From contig NZ_JADEYS010000016.1 in the NCBI RefSeq assembly GCF_015209595.1, forward strand, positions 62,001-126,000: DNA of 64,000 bases. Direction: 5' to 3'. The translations under genes and the position numbers were made by a program. Of this stretch, positions 28,101-35,011 are shown one piece after another. Below the pieces are notes generated by a model. That model saw nothing but the letters and a program-made list of their open reading frames with translations. It was not told where the DNA came from and ran no database searches. Every line of letters starts with the position of its first letter. The first letter of the stretch is position 1. The DNA is from Pontibacterium sinense. GTDB taxonomy: Bacteria; Pseudomonadota; Gammaproteobacteria; Pseudomonadales; Balneatricaceae.

Positions 28101-29331
28101 ACCAACACGGACTGAGGATGAAAGTACAGGTAATAGAGGGTTGGCAGATATTCCTATTCTGCAGGGTGAAAGTTCGGAGCCCGATCTCAGTGTAGCGCTG
28201 CCCGTTGGTGTTGGTTTAGCGGCGACGGGTTCCGGTGCGCCAATATCCACTGTTAGCGCACGGAATGATCTGATCGCTTTAATCGAAGATACGGTTCCTG
28301 TTCAAATTGAAGATCGGGTGGTAATGCGTGAAGGCGGAATTAATTTTTTGGCAGAGTTGGCGGACGCGAGCTTATGGGTAAATAAGTTAACGCTCAGTGT
28401 CGCGAGTGGCCGTGAGGGTATACCAAATTCCCCGATACAGATCAGCGGACAAGCGACAGGAAGCAATACAGTCACGCCGGGGGATGCCCAGCAGATAGCA
28501 CTAGTGGTGGATGCCAATGCATTGCCACCGGGTACCGTTTTAGAGCTAAACGATATCAGCTTTGCTGTTGTTTTAGGTCCAGTCACGTTAGCGGGTGGCG
28601 ATGGGCAAAATGTGGTGTATACCTGTGAGGGTAGCCAGACCCTGGTTCTGGGTGATGGTGATGATGAATTGCACGGTGGGAGCGGTGACGACACCGTTGG
28701 CTCCAAGGGTGGCGATAATCTAATCTTTGGTGGAAACGGCAGCGATACTCTGTTTGGTGGTTCCGGTCAGGACACATTACATGGTGGTGTCGGAGTTGAT
28801 GTCGCTACTTATGAAGGCAACTTGATCGATTATGAAGTCGTTCAGGTGAATGGAGTGATAACCGTCACCCGCAAGGATGATAGCAGTGATAGCGATGTGC
28901 TGATCAATATCGAAACTCTACGGTTTTCCGACCAGACCTTTATTCCATCTACCAATACGCATCAGGAAGCGATTGCCACCTTGTACCAACAGATATTGGG
29001 ACGTCAGGCAGACGTGACCGGTTTCCAGTGGTGGGGGAAGGATGTTGATAACGGACAGGGGGTGGGCGATATAGCGCTGTCGTTTATGCGTTCAGATGAA
29101 TATCAGACTAAAATCGGTGGCAGCGCATTTGATAACCTGGGCGTGGATCAGCAAGTTGAAGCCTTGTATGCCGCCGTCTTGGGGCGAGCCAGTGACAGTG
29201 AGGGTAAAGCGTACTGGGTGGCTGAAGCGGACGCGGGATTCAGTATTGAGCAGATGGCAGAGGCATTTGTGACTTCCACAGAATTGACTGGTCAGTATCT
29301 GCAAACTGCGCAGTGGGACTTTATCCTCTAA
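22165..29331 (+). CDS. Giant secreted RTX-type protein with DUF4347 and DUF4214 domains (paralogue 2)
   Basis: A 2388-residue paralogue of the protein at 13762. Residues about 5-165 are DUF4347 with HIVTHGVSG (His62) and ILLYGCESGKG (Cys105); the 43-residue His-Cys spacing is the same as in paralogue 1. Residues about 175-415 form a distinct domain (DLAVVSYNSDGDDTFALIAL onward) seen in many secreted bacterial proteins. Two cadherin-like modules follow, then ten tandem modules of 122-125 residues (about 698-1935), each with DVDxSxLTFTGEG, TYNLAAAEDW and NGITVSNVA motifs. The C-terminal part repeats the layout of paralogue 1: hinge, SVALPVGVGL domain, RTX repeats (GGSGDDTVGSKGGDNLIFGG), DUF4214 repeats and DFIL end. 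It has no signal peptide, consistent with type I export. It likely acts at the cell surface or outside; ligand unknown. Confidence 0.88.
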   Translation: MKAICSQIVFFDPALGDIKQLLQHLPGTIKAISLHSGMDAIEQITAHLRHHQGLSALHIVTHGVSGQLQFCNTVLSGQTINHYWDHITSWSGAMAPDADILLYGCESGKGQPGRQLIEALACASGCNVAASPVPVGHHSLGARWQLSEQVGEVTTPVFTSIAAQNSWHHRLGATLNAADLAVVSYNSDGDDTFALIALANIPGSSVIHITDDGYKAGTGFDLNEGTSTWTVAAGGLSAGTIIRFANAGMTATLVDTAHGSITGHLDLSAQGDQLFIYQTDTDADDGTIERLDGNGGIEAGMIYGFNANLSNSPTNGWHDGPGAPGTNKSDAPDDTTVLTTSDGTGNSSTANANGMLTVAITELDNYRYDGPTGATDKASWLTRIHTSDSNWLGDNSTVYDMAQGALTSDWTVNITNAAPTITLPTAPTVNEDDTNVAIADNIEISDTDGDYQSVTLTITGGTATLTTTTDLNGLTGNGSASITFSGARDNVNTALDSLTFTPTPELSGTGAGKIQIQTTDVNGGADDETLTFDITAVNDEPTLTATGSDPTFSGPAADLFSGVTADTVEGGQTLEELKITVTNVADGGGANEFLSIDGESVSLNTNSGTTTNSSIAYSVVLSGGTVTVTLTKAGMTTAAVQTLIDDLSYSNDSSSPSASDRVVTLTSLKDSGGTANGGDDTNSTLSIQSTVTMQVAPGVSSSTYDYSSNQLVVTGTSFIANGGGSDVDVSLLTLTGEGGTNYTLSSSSDVEIDSATQFTVTLTGLDLYKVEALFNKDGLSADDSTTYNLAAADDFITAYTSGDTSDATNSVTVSNYAVPTISSATYDVSTGQLVLTGTDFVNQSGATNDVDVSLFTITGDNGASYTLTDSSDVEISSATSATIILSSTDQLNAHGLLNKDGTTADSGTTYNLAAAEDWMTGAPATNNVVDATGNGITVSNVATPTVTSATYNADSGLLIVTGTNLFKEDGSSNDIDISTLTFTGGVGDATYTLTSSTDVEITSATSFSVTLSGADKTNVDGLLDQIGTSSSGGSTYNLATADNWLTGAAATPDIADLTSNAITVSMIDPKITSATYDAAAGTLVVTGTNIQASGGGADIDASLFTLTGEGGATYTLTDTADVERDSLTQFTFNLSATDQAALNQITNKDGTTSTSGTTFNLAAADDWNTSVTAGDTADATGNGITVSNVAAPTITSATYDATAGALVVTGTGLLKLSGGSNDVDVSKLTFTGEGGATYTLTDSSDVEITSGTGFSVSLSANDQAALNQIINKDGTSSTSGTTYNLAAAEDWAAGADASDNVVDATGNGITVSNVAAPTITSATYDVSSGALVVTGTGLLQFNGASNDIDISKLSFTGEGNNSYTLTSASDVEITSGTSFTVTLSGADKLSVDGLLNTDGTSSDGGTTYNLAAAEDWSAGADASVNVVDATGNGITVSNVTAPTITSSTYNAATGVLVVTGTNFVNHFGASNDVDISLLTFTGEGSGSYTLTSASDVEITSATSFTVTLSGADKTNVDGLLNNNGTSSNDTTTYNLAAADNWMAGAAATSNIVDATGNGITVSNVAGPTLTSATCDAASGTLVVTGTNIQANGGGADIDASLFTLTGEGGATYTLTDTADVERDSLTQFTLNLSATDQAALNQIINKDGTTSTSGTTFNLAAADDWNTSVTAGDTADATGNGITVSNVAAPTITSATYDATAGALVVTGTGLLQLSGGSNDVDVSKLTFTGEGGATYTLTDSSDVEITSGTAFSVSLSANDQAALNQIINKDGTSSTSGTTYNLAAAEDWAAGADASVNVVDATGNGITVSNVAAPTITSATYTTQGSLVVTGTGFLKADGTTNDIDVSKLSLLGEGNVTYNLTDSADVEISSATEFAVTLSSSDKAGVNALLNNAGTSSADSTTYNLAAAEDWAAGANASVNVADTVGNAVVVSIYTPPVSPSGPAPVTETVDGVNVSTTTEMNADGSTTQTIVIAPVTPTRTEDESTGNRGLADIPILQGESSEPDLSVALPVGVGLAATGSGAPISTVSARNDLIALIEDTVPVQIEDRVVMREGGINFLAELADASLWVNKLTLSVASGREGIPNSPIQISGQATGSNTVTPGDAQQIALVVDANALPPGTVLELNDISFAVVLGPVTLAGGDGQNVVYTCEGSQTLVLGDGDDELHGGSGDDTVGSKGGDNLIFGGNGSDTLFGGSGQDTLHGGVGVDVATYEGNLIDYEVVQVNGVITVTRKDDSSDSDVLINIETLRFSDQTFIPSTNTHQEAIATLYQQILGRQADVTGFQWWGKDVDNGQGVGDIALSFMRSDEYQTKIGGSAFDNLGVDQQVEALYAAVLGRASDSEGKAYWVAEADAGFSIEQMAEAFVTSTELTGQYLQTAQWDFIL
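24256..27980 (+). repeat. Ten tandem repeats of 366-375 bp inside giant gene 2
   Basis: Unit starts fall at 24256, 24622, 24997, 25372, 25741, 26116, 26491, 26866, 27235 and 27610. All spacings are multiples of three (366, 369 or 375 bp), so the frame is kept. The two-unit block 25372-26115 is nearly identical at nucleotide level to 26866-27609, an offset of 1494 bp or four units. The other units differ more. This pattern points to recent unequal crossing-over or gene conversion, and the block is also GC-richer than its surroundings. Confidence 0.9.
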
Positions 29332-29439
29332 GGCATATCGAGTAACAAAGTTGAGTATTTGTCTCCTCAATTCATATAGGAGAAGATCGAGGGTCTGTTC
29401 CGCGTTCTAGCGGTACTTGAGTGTGGTGTTTGACGAAAT

Positions 29440-29477
29440 AAAAAGCCCCATGGATAAAATTATCAGTGGGGCTTTTT
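29440..29477 (+). terminator. Rho-independent terminator of giant gene 2
   Basis: AAAAGCCCCA and TGGGGCTTTTT arms enclose an inner GATAA/TTATC stem, about 108 bases after the stop codon. It is similar in sequence to the terminator after giant gene 1. Being A-rich on the left, it could also serve hopJ on the other strand. Confidence 0.88.
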
Positions 29478-29533
29478 CGTATATTGCTCGCATAAATGCG
29501 AAGTGTGATGGTTAGCGCAAGCGGATAAGGTGC

Positions 29534-29866
29534 TTACTTCAGGGCTTCGCCATCAAAGCGGATGCCATCCCAGCCGTTAACCATGAACGAACGGATATTA
29601 CCGTGATCATTGCCGTCCGGTGTGTTCAGTACGTCCTGATAAAATCGTCCGAAACACGCCAATGTTTTTGCCTGGTCCAGTTGGTTCAGCTTAGCAAAGG
29701 CAAAAATCTTACAGCTGCCTTCGTTCTGGCCAGCGTCATTCCGAACGTCGCCGTTGTCAAAGCCTGTGGCGGTGTAGCTGTAGTTATCCGCGATCACCTG
29801 CATGGTGTCTTCAAAATCCAGTTCGCTGTCGCTGCCGATACGGCTGATGAAATCATTCAGAGTCAT
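29534..29866 (-). CDS. HopJ family protein
   Basis: A 110-residue protein that matches the HopJ family (named after a Pseudomonas type III effector). Characteristic stretches are FEDTMQVIADNYSY, GSCKIFAFAKLNQLDQ, FYQDVLNTPDGNDH and NIRSFMVNGW. The family is widespread in free-living marine and soil bacteria without type III secretion, so an effector role should not be assumed. The start ATG at 29866 lies inside the end of the upstream reductase gene (14-base overlap), which suggests translational coupling. A decayed second copy lies at 20809-21010. The true function is not known. Confidence 0.9.
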   Translation of the reverse strand: MTLNDFISRIGSDSELDFEDTMQVIADNYSYTATGFDNGDVRNDAGQNEGSCKIFAFAKLNQLDQAKTLACFGRFYQDVLNTPDGNDHGNIRSFMVNGWDGIRFDGEALK

Positions 29867-30809
29867 TGTTTTGCAGTTCCTGTTTTAACAAGGCTTGTAC
29901 CAGTTCGGTGGTGGGTGCGTCTTCGCCTAAAGCGGCGCACCGGCGCAATACTGCACCACAGATCTCCTCCAGTTCAAGAGGGCGACCTTTTTCCCTATCA
30001 ACCAGCATGGAGGTTTTGATCGCATCAAAGGTGCTGATCAACTCAAACATCTCATCCACATCCGCTTTGGTCAGCGGCACGTTGTCGGCTTTTGCTGCCT
30101 TAGCGGTCTCCTCCATCATACGGTATACCGCTTTGCCATAGGCCGGATGGTGAGTAAGCTTTTGGGTGTCCAGCAGCGTGAGTGCGGAGAGGGGATTTAC
30201 ACCGTTATTGATGATCAGTTTACGCCACAACTGGTACTGAATATCGTCAGTCAATGTGGTGGGAATATGAGCATCGTTTAACGTATCTGCCAGCGGTTGT
30301 AACTGTTGCTGTAGCTCCGGTGTTTGCTTGGCGTTGGGCCAGGCGCCCATTACAACCTGTGCAGGGCCTTTGGCTTCGATCACGCCCGGTTTAATAATAT
30401 GGCCACCGATTCGCACAGCAAGCCCGCCGATCGTGCGCTGATTTCCAATGGCATTAGCGATTGCAGGCTCATTGTCTACACCGTTTTGCAACGACAGGAT
30501 TGGAGTATTCTGGTCGGTTAGCCAGCTTTCCAGCTCATTCAAAACAGATTCGGTTGCTCCAGCCTTGAGGGAGATCGCGATCAGGTCAAACTGGCTGGCC
30601 TCGGTGGTAGCGATTAGCGTGGCGTGATCCATTGCCGTTACGGGGCCCTGAAAGCTGAACTCCGGATGTTCAACGGTCAGGCCATCGTTTTGCAACGCTG
30701 TCAGGTGTGGGCCGCGTGCTGTCAGTACAACTTCGTGTCCGGCTTCCAGTAAACGTGCTGCGTAGTAGGCGCCAATGCCACCTGCGCCAATCATCAGAAA
30801 ACGCATCAT
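29853..30809 (-). CDS. panE: 2-dehydropantoate 2-reductase (PanE/ApbA family)
   Basis: A 318-residue NADPH-dependent ketopantoate reductase, the step from 2-dehydropantoate to pantoate in coenzyme A synthesis. It shows the N-terminal Rossmann motif MIGAGGIGAYYAARL, the SLKAG region and the catalytic-lysine region KLIINNGVNPLSALT, then an alpha-helical C-terminal domain with AKADNVPLTKADV. AAGGAACT lies just before the double ATG at 30809. Members of this family also reduce related 2-oxo acids, so ketopantoate as substrate is likely but not proved. hopJ overlaps its 3' end. Confidence 0.85.
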   Translation of the reverse strand: MMRFLMIGAGGIGAYYAARLLEAGHEVVLTARGPHLTALQNDGLTVEHPEFSFQGPVTAMDHATLIATTEASQFDLIAISLKAGATESVLNELESWLTDQNTPILSLQNGVDNEPAIANAIGNQRTIGGLAVRIGGHIIKPGVIEAKGPAQVVMGAWPNAKQTPELQQQLQPLADTLNDAHIPTTLTDDIQYQLWRKLIINNGVNPLSALTLLDTQKLTHHPAYGKAVYRMMEETAKAAKADNVPLTKADVDEMFELISTFDAIKTSMLVDREKGRPLELEEICGAVLRRCAALGEDAPTTELVQALLKQELQNNDSE

Positions 30810-30937
30810 AGTTCCTTCATATTTTTATTCTGTGCCGATTATTTATTGTCTGAGACTAAAGTTCCAGCTTTTGAGCAGATCAATACTGTTATTTGGACTC
30901 TGTTATGATAGCTCTCGGCAATTCAACGAGGTGTGTG

Positions 30938-31582
30938 ATGGGCGAGCAATACAAGTGGGATGCAGTGATGATTCCTGGCGGCGGTGTGTCGGCAGATGGG
31001 CAATTGCCCGCATGGACATTGCGCCGCCTTGAGGCTGCCCTGAGTTCTGAGCCTGCTCGTTACTATATCTGCTTGAGTGCCGGTACGTTCCACAAGCCGT
31101 TACCCTCCGATCGAGAAGGTTTTCCGATCTATGAATCGGTTGTTGCAGCACAATATCTGCGGGAAGCCGGTATCCCTGAAGAACGTTTGTTATTTGAGAC
31201 AAGTTCTTACGATACACTCGGTAACGCCTATTTTGCGCGCACCCTTCATACCGAGCCGCTTGAATTAACGCGCCTCAAGGTGATTACGTCGAACTTTCAT
31301 ATGCCCCGCACTCGGGCGATTTTTGAGTTTATGTTTAGTGATCGTTTCTCTGCATTGCCATACCGGTTGGCCTTCGAACCTGTTTCGGATGCAGGGTTAG
31401 ATGAAGCGGTGATCGCGGAGCGTTGTCGGCGGGAAGCTGAAAGTCTGGCGCGGTTTCAGGCCCGCAGCAGTGATGTTCACGATACCGCTCACTTGCACCA
31501 ATGGCTATTTTCAGAACACGATGCATACAACCTGAAAGGTCAGCGCGAGCAGCTGAGTCAAACGCTGCTCGCGTCTTACTAG
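30938..31582 (+). CDS. YdcF-like (DUF218) protein
   Basis: A 214-residue soluble member of the YdcF/SanA (DUF218) family, defined by AVMIPGGGVSADG near the N-terminus, ICLSAGTFH, the acidic ETSSYDTLGNAYFAR block and ITSNFHMPRTRAIFEFMF. The family has a Rossmann-like fold; E. coli YdcF binds S-adenosylmethionine, but the reaction is unknown. I take the ATG at 30938 preceded by CGAGG. The frame is open 15 codons further upstream, but that stretch lacks family residues and overlaps the likely promoter region shared with the divergent reductase gene. Confidence 0.82.
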   Translation: MGEQYKWDAVMIPGGGVSADGQLPAWTLRRLEAALSSEPARYYICLSAGTFHKPLPSDREGFPIYESVVAAQYLREAGIPEERLLFETSSYDTLGNAYFARTLHTEPLELTRLKVITSNFHMPRTRAIFEFMFSDRFSALPYRLAFEPVSDAGLDEAVIAERCRREAESLARFQARSSDVHDTAHLHQWLFSEHDAYNLKGQREQLSQTLLASY

Positions 31583-31598
31583 AGATCAGTATTCAGGG

Positions 31599-32582
31599 TT
31601 AGTTTTCGCTATCGATTTCTCGCATCCCTGCGGCCGGGTAACGTTCACCTTTGATCAGGTTTGGATGCAGTACCGTTTCTATCTGCTCAATCTCAGCGGA
31701 TGTGAGAGATATTTCGCTGGCAGACGCATTTTCAGCCAGATGTTCCAAATCGGTTGTGCCCGGAATAGGGATTAAGTCATCTCCCTTATTCAGTAGCCAG
31801 GCCAGCGTCAGTTGCGCCGGGTTGTGACCCAGTTCTTTCGCCAGTGTGCAAAACTGATCCACAACGGCAAGGTTATGGCCGAAGGCATTATCTGCGAAAC
31901 GTGGCATATTACGTCGCAGATCACTCTCCGAAAATCCTTGTGTGCTGCGAATTTTACCGGTCAGCATGCCGCGTCCTACCGGGCTAAATGGCACAAAGCC
32001 GATGCCGAGTTCTCGACAGGTATCCAGGACATCGCGTTCAGCACCCCGGCTCCAGAGTGAGTATTCGGATTGTACGGCGGCCACCGGATGAATCGCATGA
32101 GCGCGACGAATCGTGTCAGATGAGACTTCTGACAGGCCAATATTGCGTATTTTTCCCTGCTGTTTCAGCTCTGCCAGTGCATGCATGCTCTCTTCGATCT
32201 CGGTATCTGGATCTTTACGATGCAGATAATAGAGGTCGATGACATCCGTTTGCAGGCGCTGCAAACTTTCATCACACATGCGATGAAGGTTTTGGCGGCT
32301 GCCGTCGATGATCCGTTTTCCGCTGCTGTCGCCGTACAGCGCACATTTTGACGCCAGGGTGATGGATTGGCGGTGTGGTTTCAGGATGCGTCCCAGCAGC
32401 GTTTCATTGGTGCCAAAGCCGTAAACCGCAGCAGTATCGAAGAAGTCGTATCCCAGATCGAGGCTCTTAAGCAGCACCTTTTCGGCTTGGGCCGGATCAC
32501 ACCGACCGTATCCATGGGACAGGCTCATACAACCCAGCCCGATGGCTGAGACAGACAAAGAGCCTAAACGGCGCTTATGCAT
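31599..32582 (-). CDS. Aldo/keto reductase
   Basis: A 327-residue NADPH-dependent oxidoreductase with an (alpha/beta)8 barrel. The catalytic tetrad is visible: Asp and Tyr in FFDTAAVYG, Lys in TLASKCALYG and His in DLYYLHRKDP. The N-terminus IGLGCMSLSHGYG and the C-terminal cofactor-binding ELIPIPGTT-like segment (DDLIPIPGTTDLEHL) place it in the AKR13/YajO-like group, which reduces aldehydes and ketones. The substrate cannot be read from sequence. It is convergent with the YdcF-like gene across 16 bases. Confidence 0.9.
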   Translation of the reverse strand: MHKRRLGSLSVSAIGLGCMSLSHGYGRCDPAQAEKVLLKSLDLGYDFFDTAAVYGFGTNETLLGRILKPHRQSITLASKCALYGDSSGKRIIDGSRQNLHRMCDESLQRLQTDVIDLYYLHRKDPDTEIEESMHALAELKQQGKIRNIGLSEVSSDTIRRAHAIHPVAAVQSEYSLWSRGAERDVLDTCRELGIGFVPFSPVGRGMLTGKIRSTQGFSESDLRRNMPRFADNAFGHNLAVVDQFCTLAKELGHNPAQLTLAWLLNKGDDLIPIPGTTDLEHLAENASASEISLTSAEIEQIETVLHPNLIKGERYPAAGMREIDSEN

Positions 32583-32612
32583 AGTACTTCCTTAGTGAGG
32601 TTGTATCTGGTC

Positions 32613-33017
32613 TCAGCTTTCCAGCCAGACGTCTTTGGCCCAGTGCCAGATAGAGCTCCACTCTTCAGTCGCTTCGCCTTGGTCTAATGACCAGAGGAGG
32701 ACTTCGCCATCCTGTGAAATGACATAGTATGTGCCATCAGACACGCAGATCGGAATGAATTCGCGAGGTACGCCGTCAGCCCAGACGTTGGCTGCGACCT
32801 CGGGTAGGAAGGTGTGTGACTGTGGATCGGCCACCGTCACTGGCTCAAGCGTACCGTAGATAATGTCGCCGGTTTTGAGCATAAATTCCCGCATCTCGAC
32901 CGGAATCGGGATGAGGATCTCCTCTTCAACCTCGATAAGTTGGTCTTCAGTCGGCAGCTCCAGAGGTACAACAACCTGAGCGCTGTTCTCCTGTAGTTGA
33001 AGCAGTACGTCTTCCAT
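32613..33017 (-). CDS. SMI1/KNR4 (SUKH) family protein
   Basis: A 134-residue acidic protein with the SUKH pattern: an N-terminal IEVEEEILIPIPVEMREFML helix, then a strand-rich half with REFIPICVSDGTYYVIS and GEVLLWSLD. SUKH proteins are often immunity proteins for polymorphic nuclease toxins, but solitary copies are common and may have other roles. No toxin gene is adjacent. It lies 30 bases upstream of the aldo/keto reductase on the same strand and may be co-transcribed with it. AGGAAACC precedes the ATG. Confidence 0.78.
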   Translation of the reverse strand: MEDVLLQLQENSAQVVVPLELPTEDQLIEVEEEILIPIPVEMREFMLKTGDIIYGTLEPVTVADPQSHTFLPEVAANVWADGVPREFIPICVSDGTYYVISQDGEVLLWSLDQGEATEEWSSIWHWAKDVWLES

Positions 33018-33221
33018 CGATGGTTTCCTATAAGGTCATAAGTTATGAAATGGATATTAGATCAAAAAACACAGGATGAAAGTCGGGGATTTATTGTTAA
33101 GAATAAATCTCATTTTCATCCGTGATTTTTTTCATTGATCTGGGACAACTTTTAAAAAAACTGTGGTAAAGTCTCGCGCGAATTATTTCACAAACTCGCG
33201 GTTTGATAAGGAAAAAATACG

Positions 33222-33401
33222 ATGAATGTAGATCAGCATCTGAAAGTTGCTCAGTGGCACCTGGAACAGGCTCGCTTGCACGCTACTAACGGTGACCACA
33301 AGTGCGGCTGCCCAGTAAACGACCACGACGCAAAAGCGATCGAAGCTGTTGAAGCTGGCATGATGAAAATCGAAGAAGAACTGACTTGCTCCGTAAAATA
33401 A
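33222..33401 (+). CDS. Small conserved-looking protein of 59 residues, unknown function
   Basis: A short gene with all the signs of a real one. AAGGAAAAA lies about seven bases before the ATG, a TAAAGT -10-like box lies about 50 bases upstream, and a strong terminator begins 15 bases after the stop. The codons are those of well-expressed genes (CTG, GAA, AAA, GAC). The product starts MNVDQHLKVAQWHLEQARLH, is helical and charged, and has three Cys (CGC in the middle and one near the C-terminus) and several His, so metal binding is possible. I do not recognise the family. It is probably cytoplasmic and monocistronic. Confidence 0.8.
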   Translation: MNVDQHLKVAQWHLEQARLHATNGDHKCGCPVNDHDAKAIEAVEAGMMKIEEELTCSVK

Positions 33402-33415
33402 GTCGTTCTCTTACG

Positions 33416-33447
33416 AAAAAAGCCGCGCTAGTTAGTGCGGCTTTTTT
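33416..33447 (+). terminator. Rho-independent terminator of the 59-residue gene
   Basis: AAAAAAGCCGC and GCGGCTTTTTT form a perfect 11-bp stem around a ten-base loop, followed by continuing T residues. Confidence 0.95.
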
Positions 33448-33557
33448 GTGCCTGAAAGAAGGGCGTTTGTCTCATTCCGCCTGACCCTGTGTGGTCGTCA
33501 ATCTGTGCTAGACTGCGTGGCATCATTAATGGAGTAGATTCACAGGAGTTTTTAGGG

Positions 33558-34865
33558 ATGAAGAACGTTGTTATTCCCGTGGTATTAGTCGGTGTTGCAG
33601 CAGCTGGTGCAGCGAGTATTAAATACACCGGTGATCAGGCACATGAGTCGATGGTTGCCTTTGTTGATCAGGTGAACCAAGCACCAAATTATCAGGGTGT
33701 GTTGAAGGTTGAGTTGCAGTCAGAGCGTAGTTTTATTGAAAACAGCTATCGTCTTGAGCTGGTATTGCAGGATCCGGAGATCACCGAAGCCCTCTCGCTG
33801 GAACGTATTCCGTTTGATATCAGAGTGAAGAACAGTGTTTTGTCTGCTCAGTATATTACCCAGATCGCTCCGGGTGAGTTGCTGGATCAGATAAAGGCGA
33901 CTCAGGCCAATCCTGCTAAGCCGGCGATACAATTTCTGGCGGATGCATCGTTTAACCCTTTTGATCAAACGCTGGCGATTGATCATACGTTGATGACGGA
34001 TACCTTCTCGATTAAACAGAAGGATACAGAAGTAGTTATAGGGGCATTGGAAAGCACGGGTTCGCTGGACGGGGATCAGATAACCGGTGAAGGCCAGATG
34101 GGTTCTCTGACGGTATCTTCTACGGGTGAAGAAGTATTAAAAATGTCCGGCGTGACGATGACGCAAAGCGGCACCCTGGTACCGGGTTCATCGTACATGG
34201 AAGGCCTGTTTGCTGAATTTACAGCGGATATGAAGTTGCGTGAATTTTGGTTCAATGCTCAGAATAAGCAGATGCAGGTTACTTTGAATGACCTCGGCTT
34301 TGAGATACGGCAGACAGAAAAGGAAGAGCGTTTGCTGCTGGATGTTGTAAACAGCATGGGCGACATGGAGCTTAGTTCTGCGGTCGAGGCCTCCCCAGTT
34401 AACCTCAGTAGTGCCAAGCTGGATATGACGTTTGATGTCAATAATGCGGCGTTCAAAACACTCACTCAGCAGATCAATGAGATGCCTGCGGCACAGCGAC
34501 AGAATCCGTTTGTGATGATGGGGTTGATGGGCGGGCTGACAGCTCAGGGCATTAATCTGAATCTGAATGCGTTAAATGTACAGACAGACAAAGGTGTTTT
34601 GGTCGCTGATGGCAGTGTGCAGGTGGCGGCGTTTGATCTGATGCGCAGTATGCAAGATCCTAATGCGATTCGTGAGAAGCTGGACGGCAATTTTAAATTT
34701 AGCGTTGATGAGACGCTGGTAAATGCGTTGCCTGATCAACAACCTCGCAATCAGCTCAATCAGTTCGCTAAACATGGGCTGGTGAAGAAAGAGGGCGGCA
34801 AGATCGTCACAGAGGTCAACGTCGTAAAAGGCCAAATCACGGTCAACGGCATCCCAATGGGTTAA
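33558..34865 (+). CDS. DUF945 (YdgA-like) protein
   Basis: A 435-residue protein with an uncleaved N-terminal membrane anchor (KNVVIPVVLVGVAAAGAAS) and a long strand-rich periplasmic part, as in the YdgA/DUF945 family of proteobacteria. Typical features are the spaced Gly-Asp-rich strands, MKLREFWFNAQNKQM and the C-terminal GQITVNGIPMG. The function is unknown; E. coli YdgA is a membrane-associated protein of unclear role. I choose the ATG at 33558, preceded by AGGAG, rather than an in-frame upstream start that would place 23 polar residues before the anchor. Confidence 0.82.
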   Translation: MKNVVIPVVLVGVAAAGAASIKYTGDQAHESMVAFVDQVNQAPNYQGVLKVELQSERSFIENSYRLELVLQDPEITEALSLERIPFDIRVKNSVLSAQYITQIAPGELLDQIKATQANPAKPAIQFLADASFNPFDQTLAIDHTLMTDTFSIKQKDTEVVIGALESTGSLDGDQITGEGQMGSLTVSSTGEEVLKMSGVTMTQSGTLVPGSSYMEGLFAEFTADMKLREFWFNAQNKQMQVTLNDLGFEIRQTEKEERLLLDVVNSMGDMELSSAVEASPVNLSSAKLDMTFDVNNAAFKTLTQQINEMPAAQRQNPFVMMGLMGGLTAQGINLNLNALNVQTDKGVLVADGSVQVAAFDLMRSMQDPNAIREKLDGNFKFSVDETLVNALPDQQPRNQLNQFAKHGLVKKEGGKIVTEVNVVKGQITVNGIPMG

Positions 34866-34876
34866 TTGACCCTGAG

Positions 34877-34905
34877 CGAGGTTGGATCTGCGCCAGCCTC
34901 GTTTT
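34877..34905 (+). terminator. Rho-independent terminator after DUF945 gene
   Basis: CGAGG and CCTCG arms, with an inner TGG/CCA, enclose ATCTGCG and are followed by GTTTTT, twelve bases after the stop codon. Confidence 0.8.
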
Positions 34906-35011
34906 TCCTCTTCTTACTCTCCCCCATAGGGTTGAACTGCACCCCTCAAAGTCGCAACAGTGAAATGCCTATTCAGCAATAGTCTCCAGTCTGGATGGAA
35001 GGTAGAATCTT

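Noticed and set aside
23514-28706. Long antisense frames in the giant genes (for example at 23514-24272 and 28302-28706, minus strand)
   Set aside because: They mirror the biased Thr/Asp/Gly codons of the repeat protein on the other strand and have no signals of their own. The same holds for antisense frames at 15081-19472.
29534-29866. Type III secretion effector
   Set aside because: The HopJ name comes from one effector; no secretion genes are present, and the family is common in bacteria without such systems.
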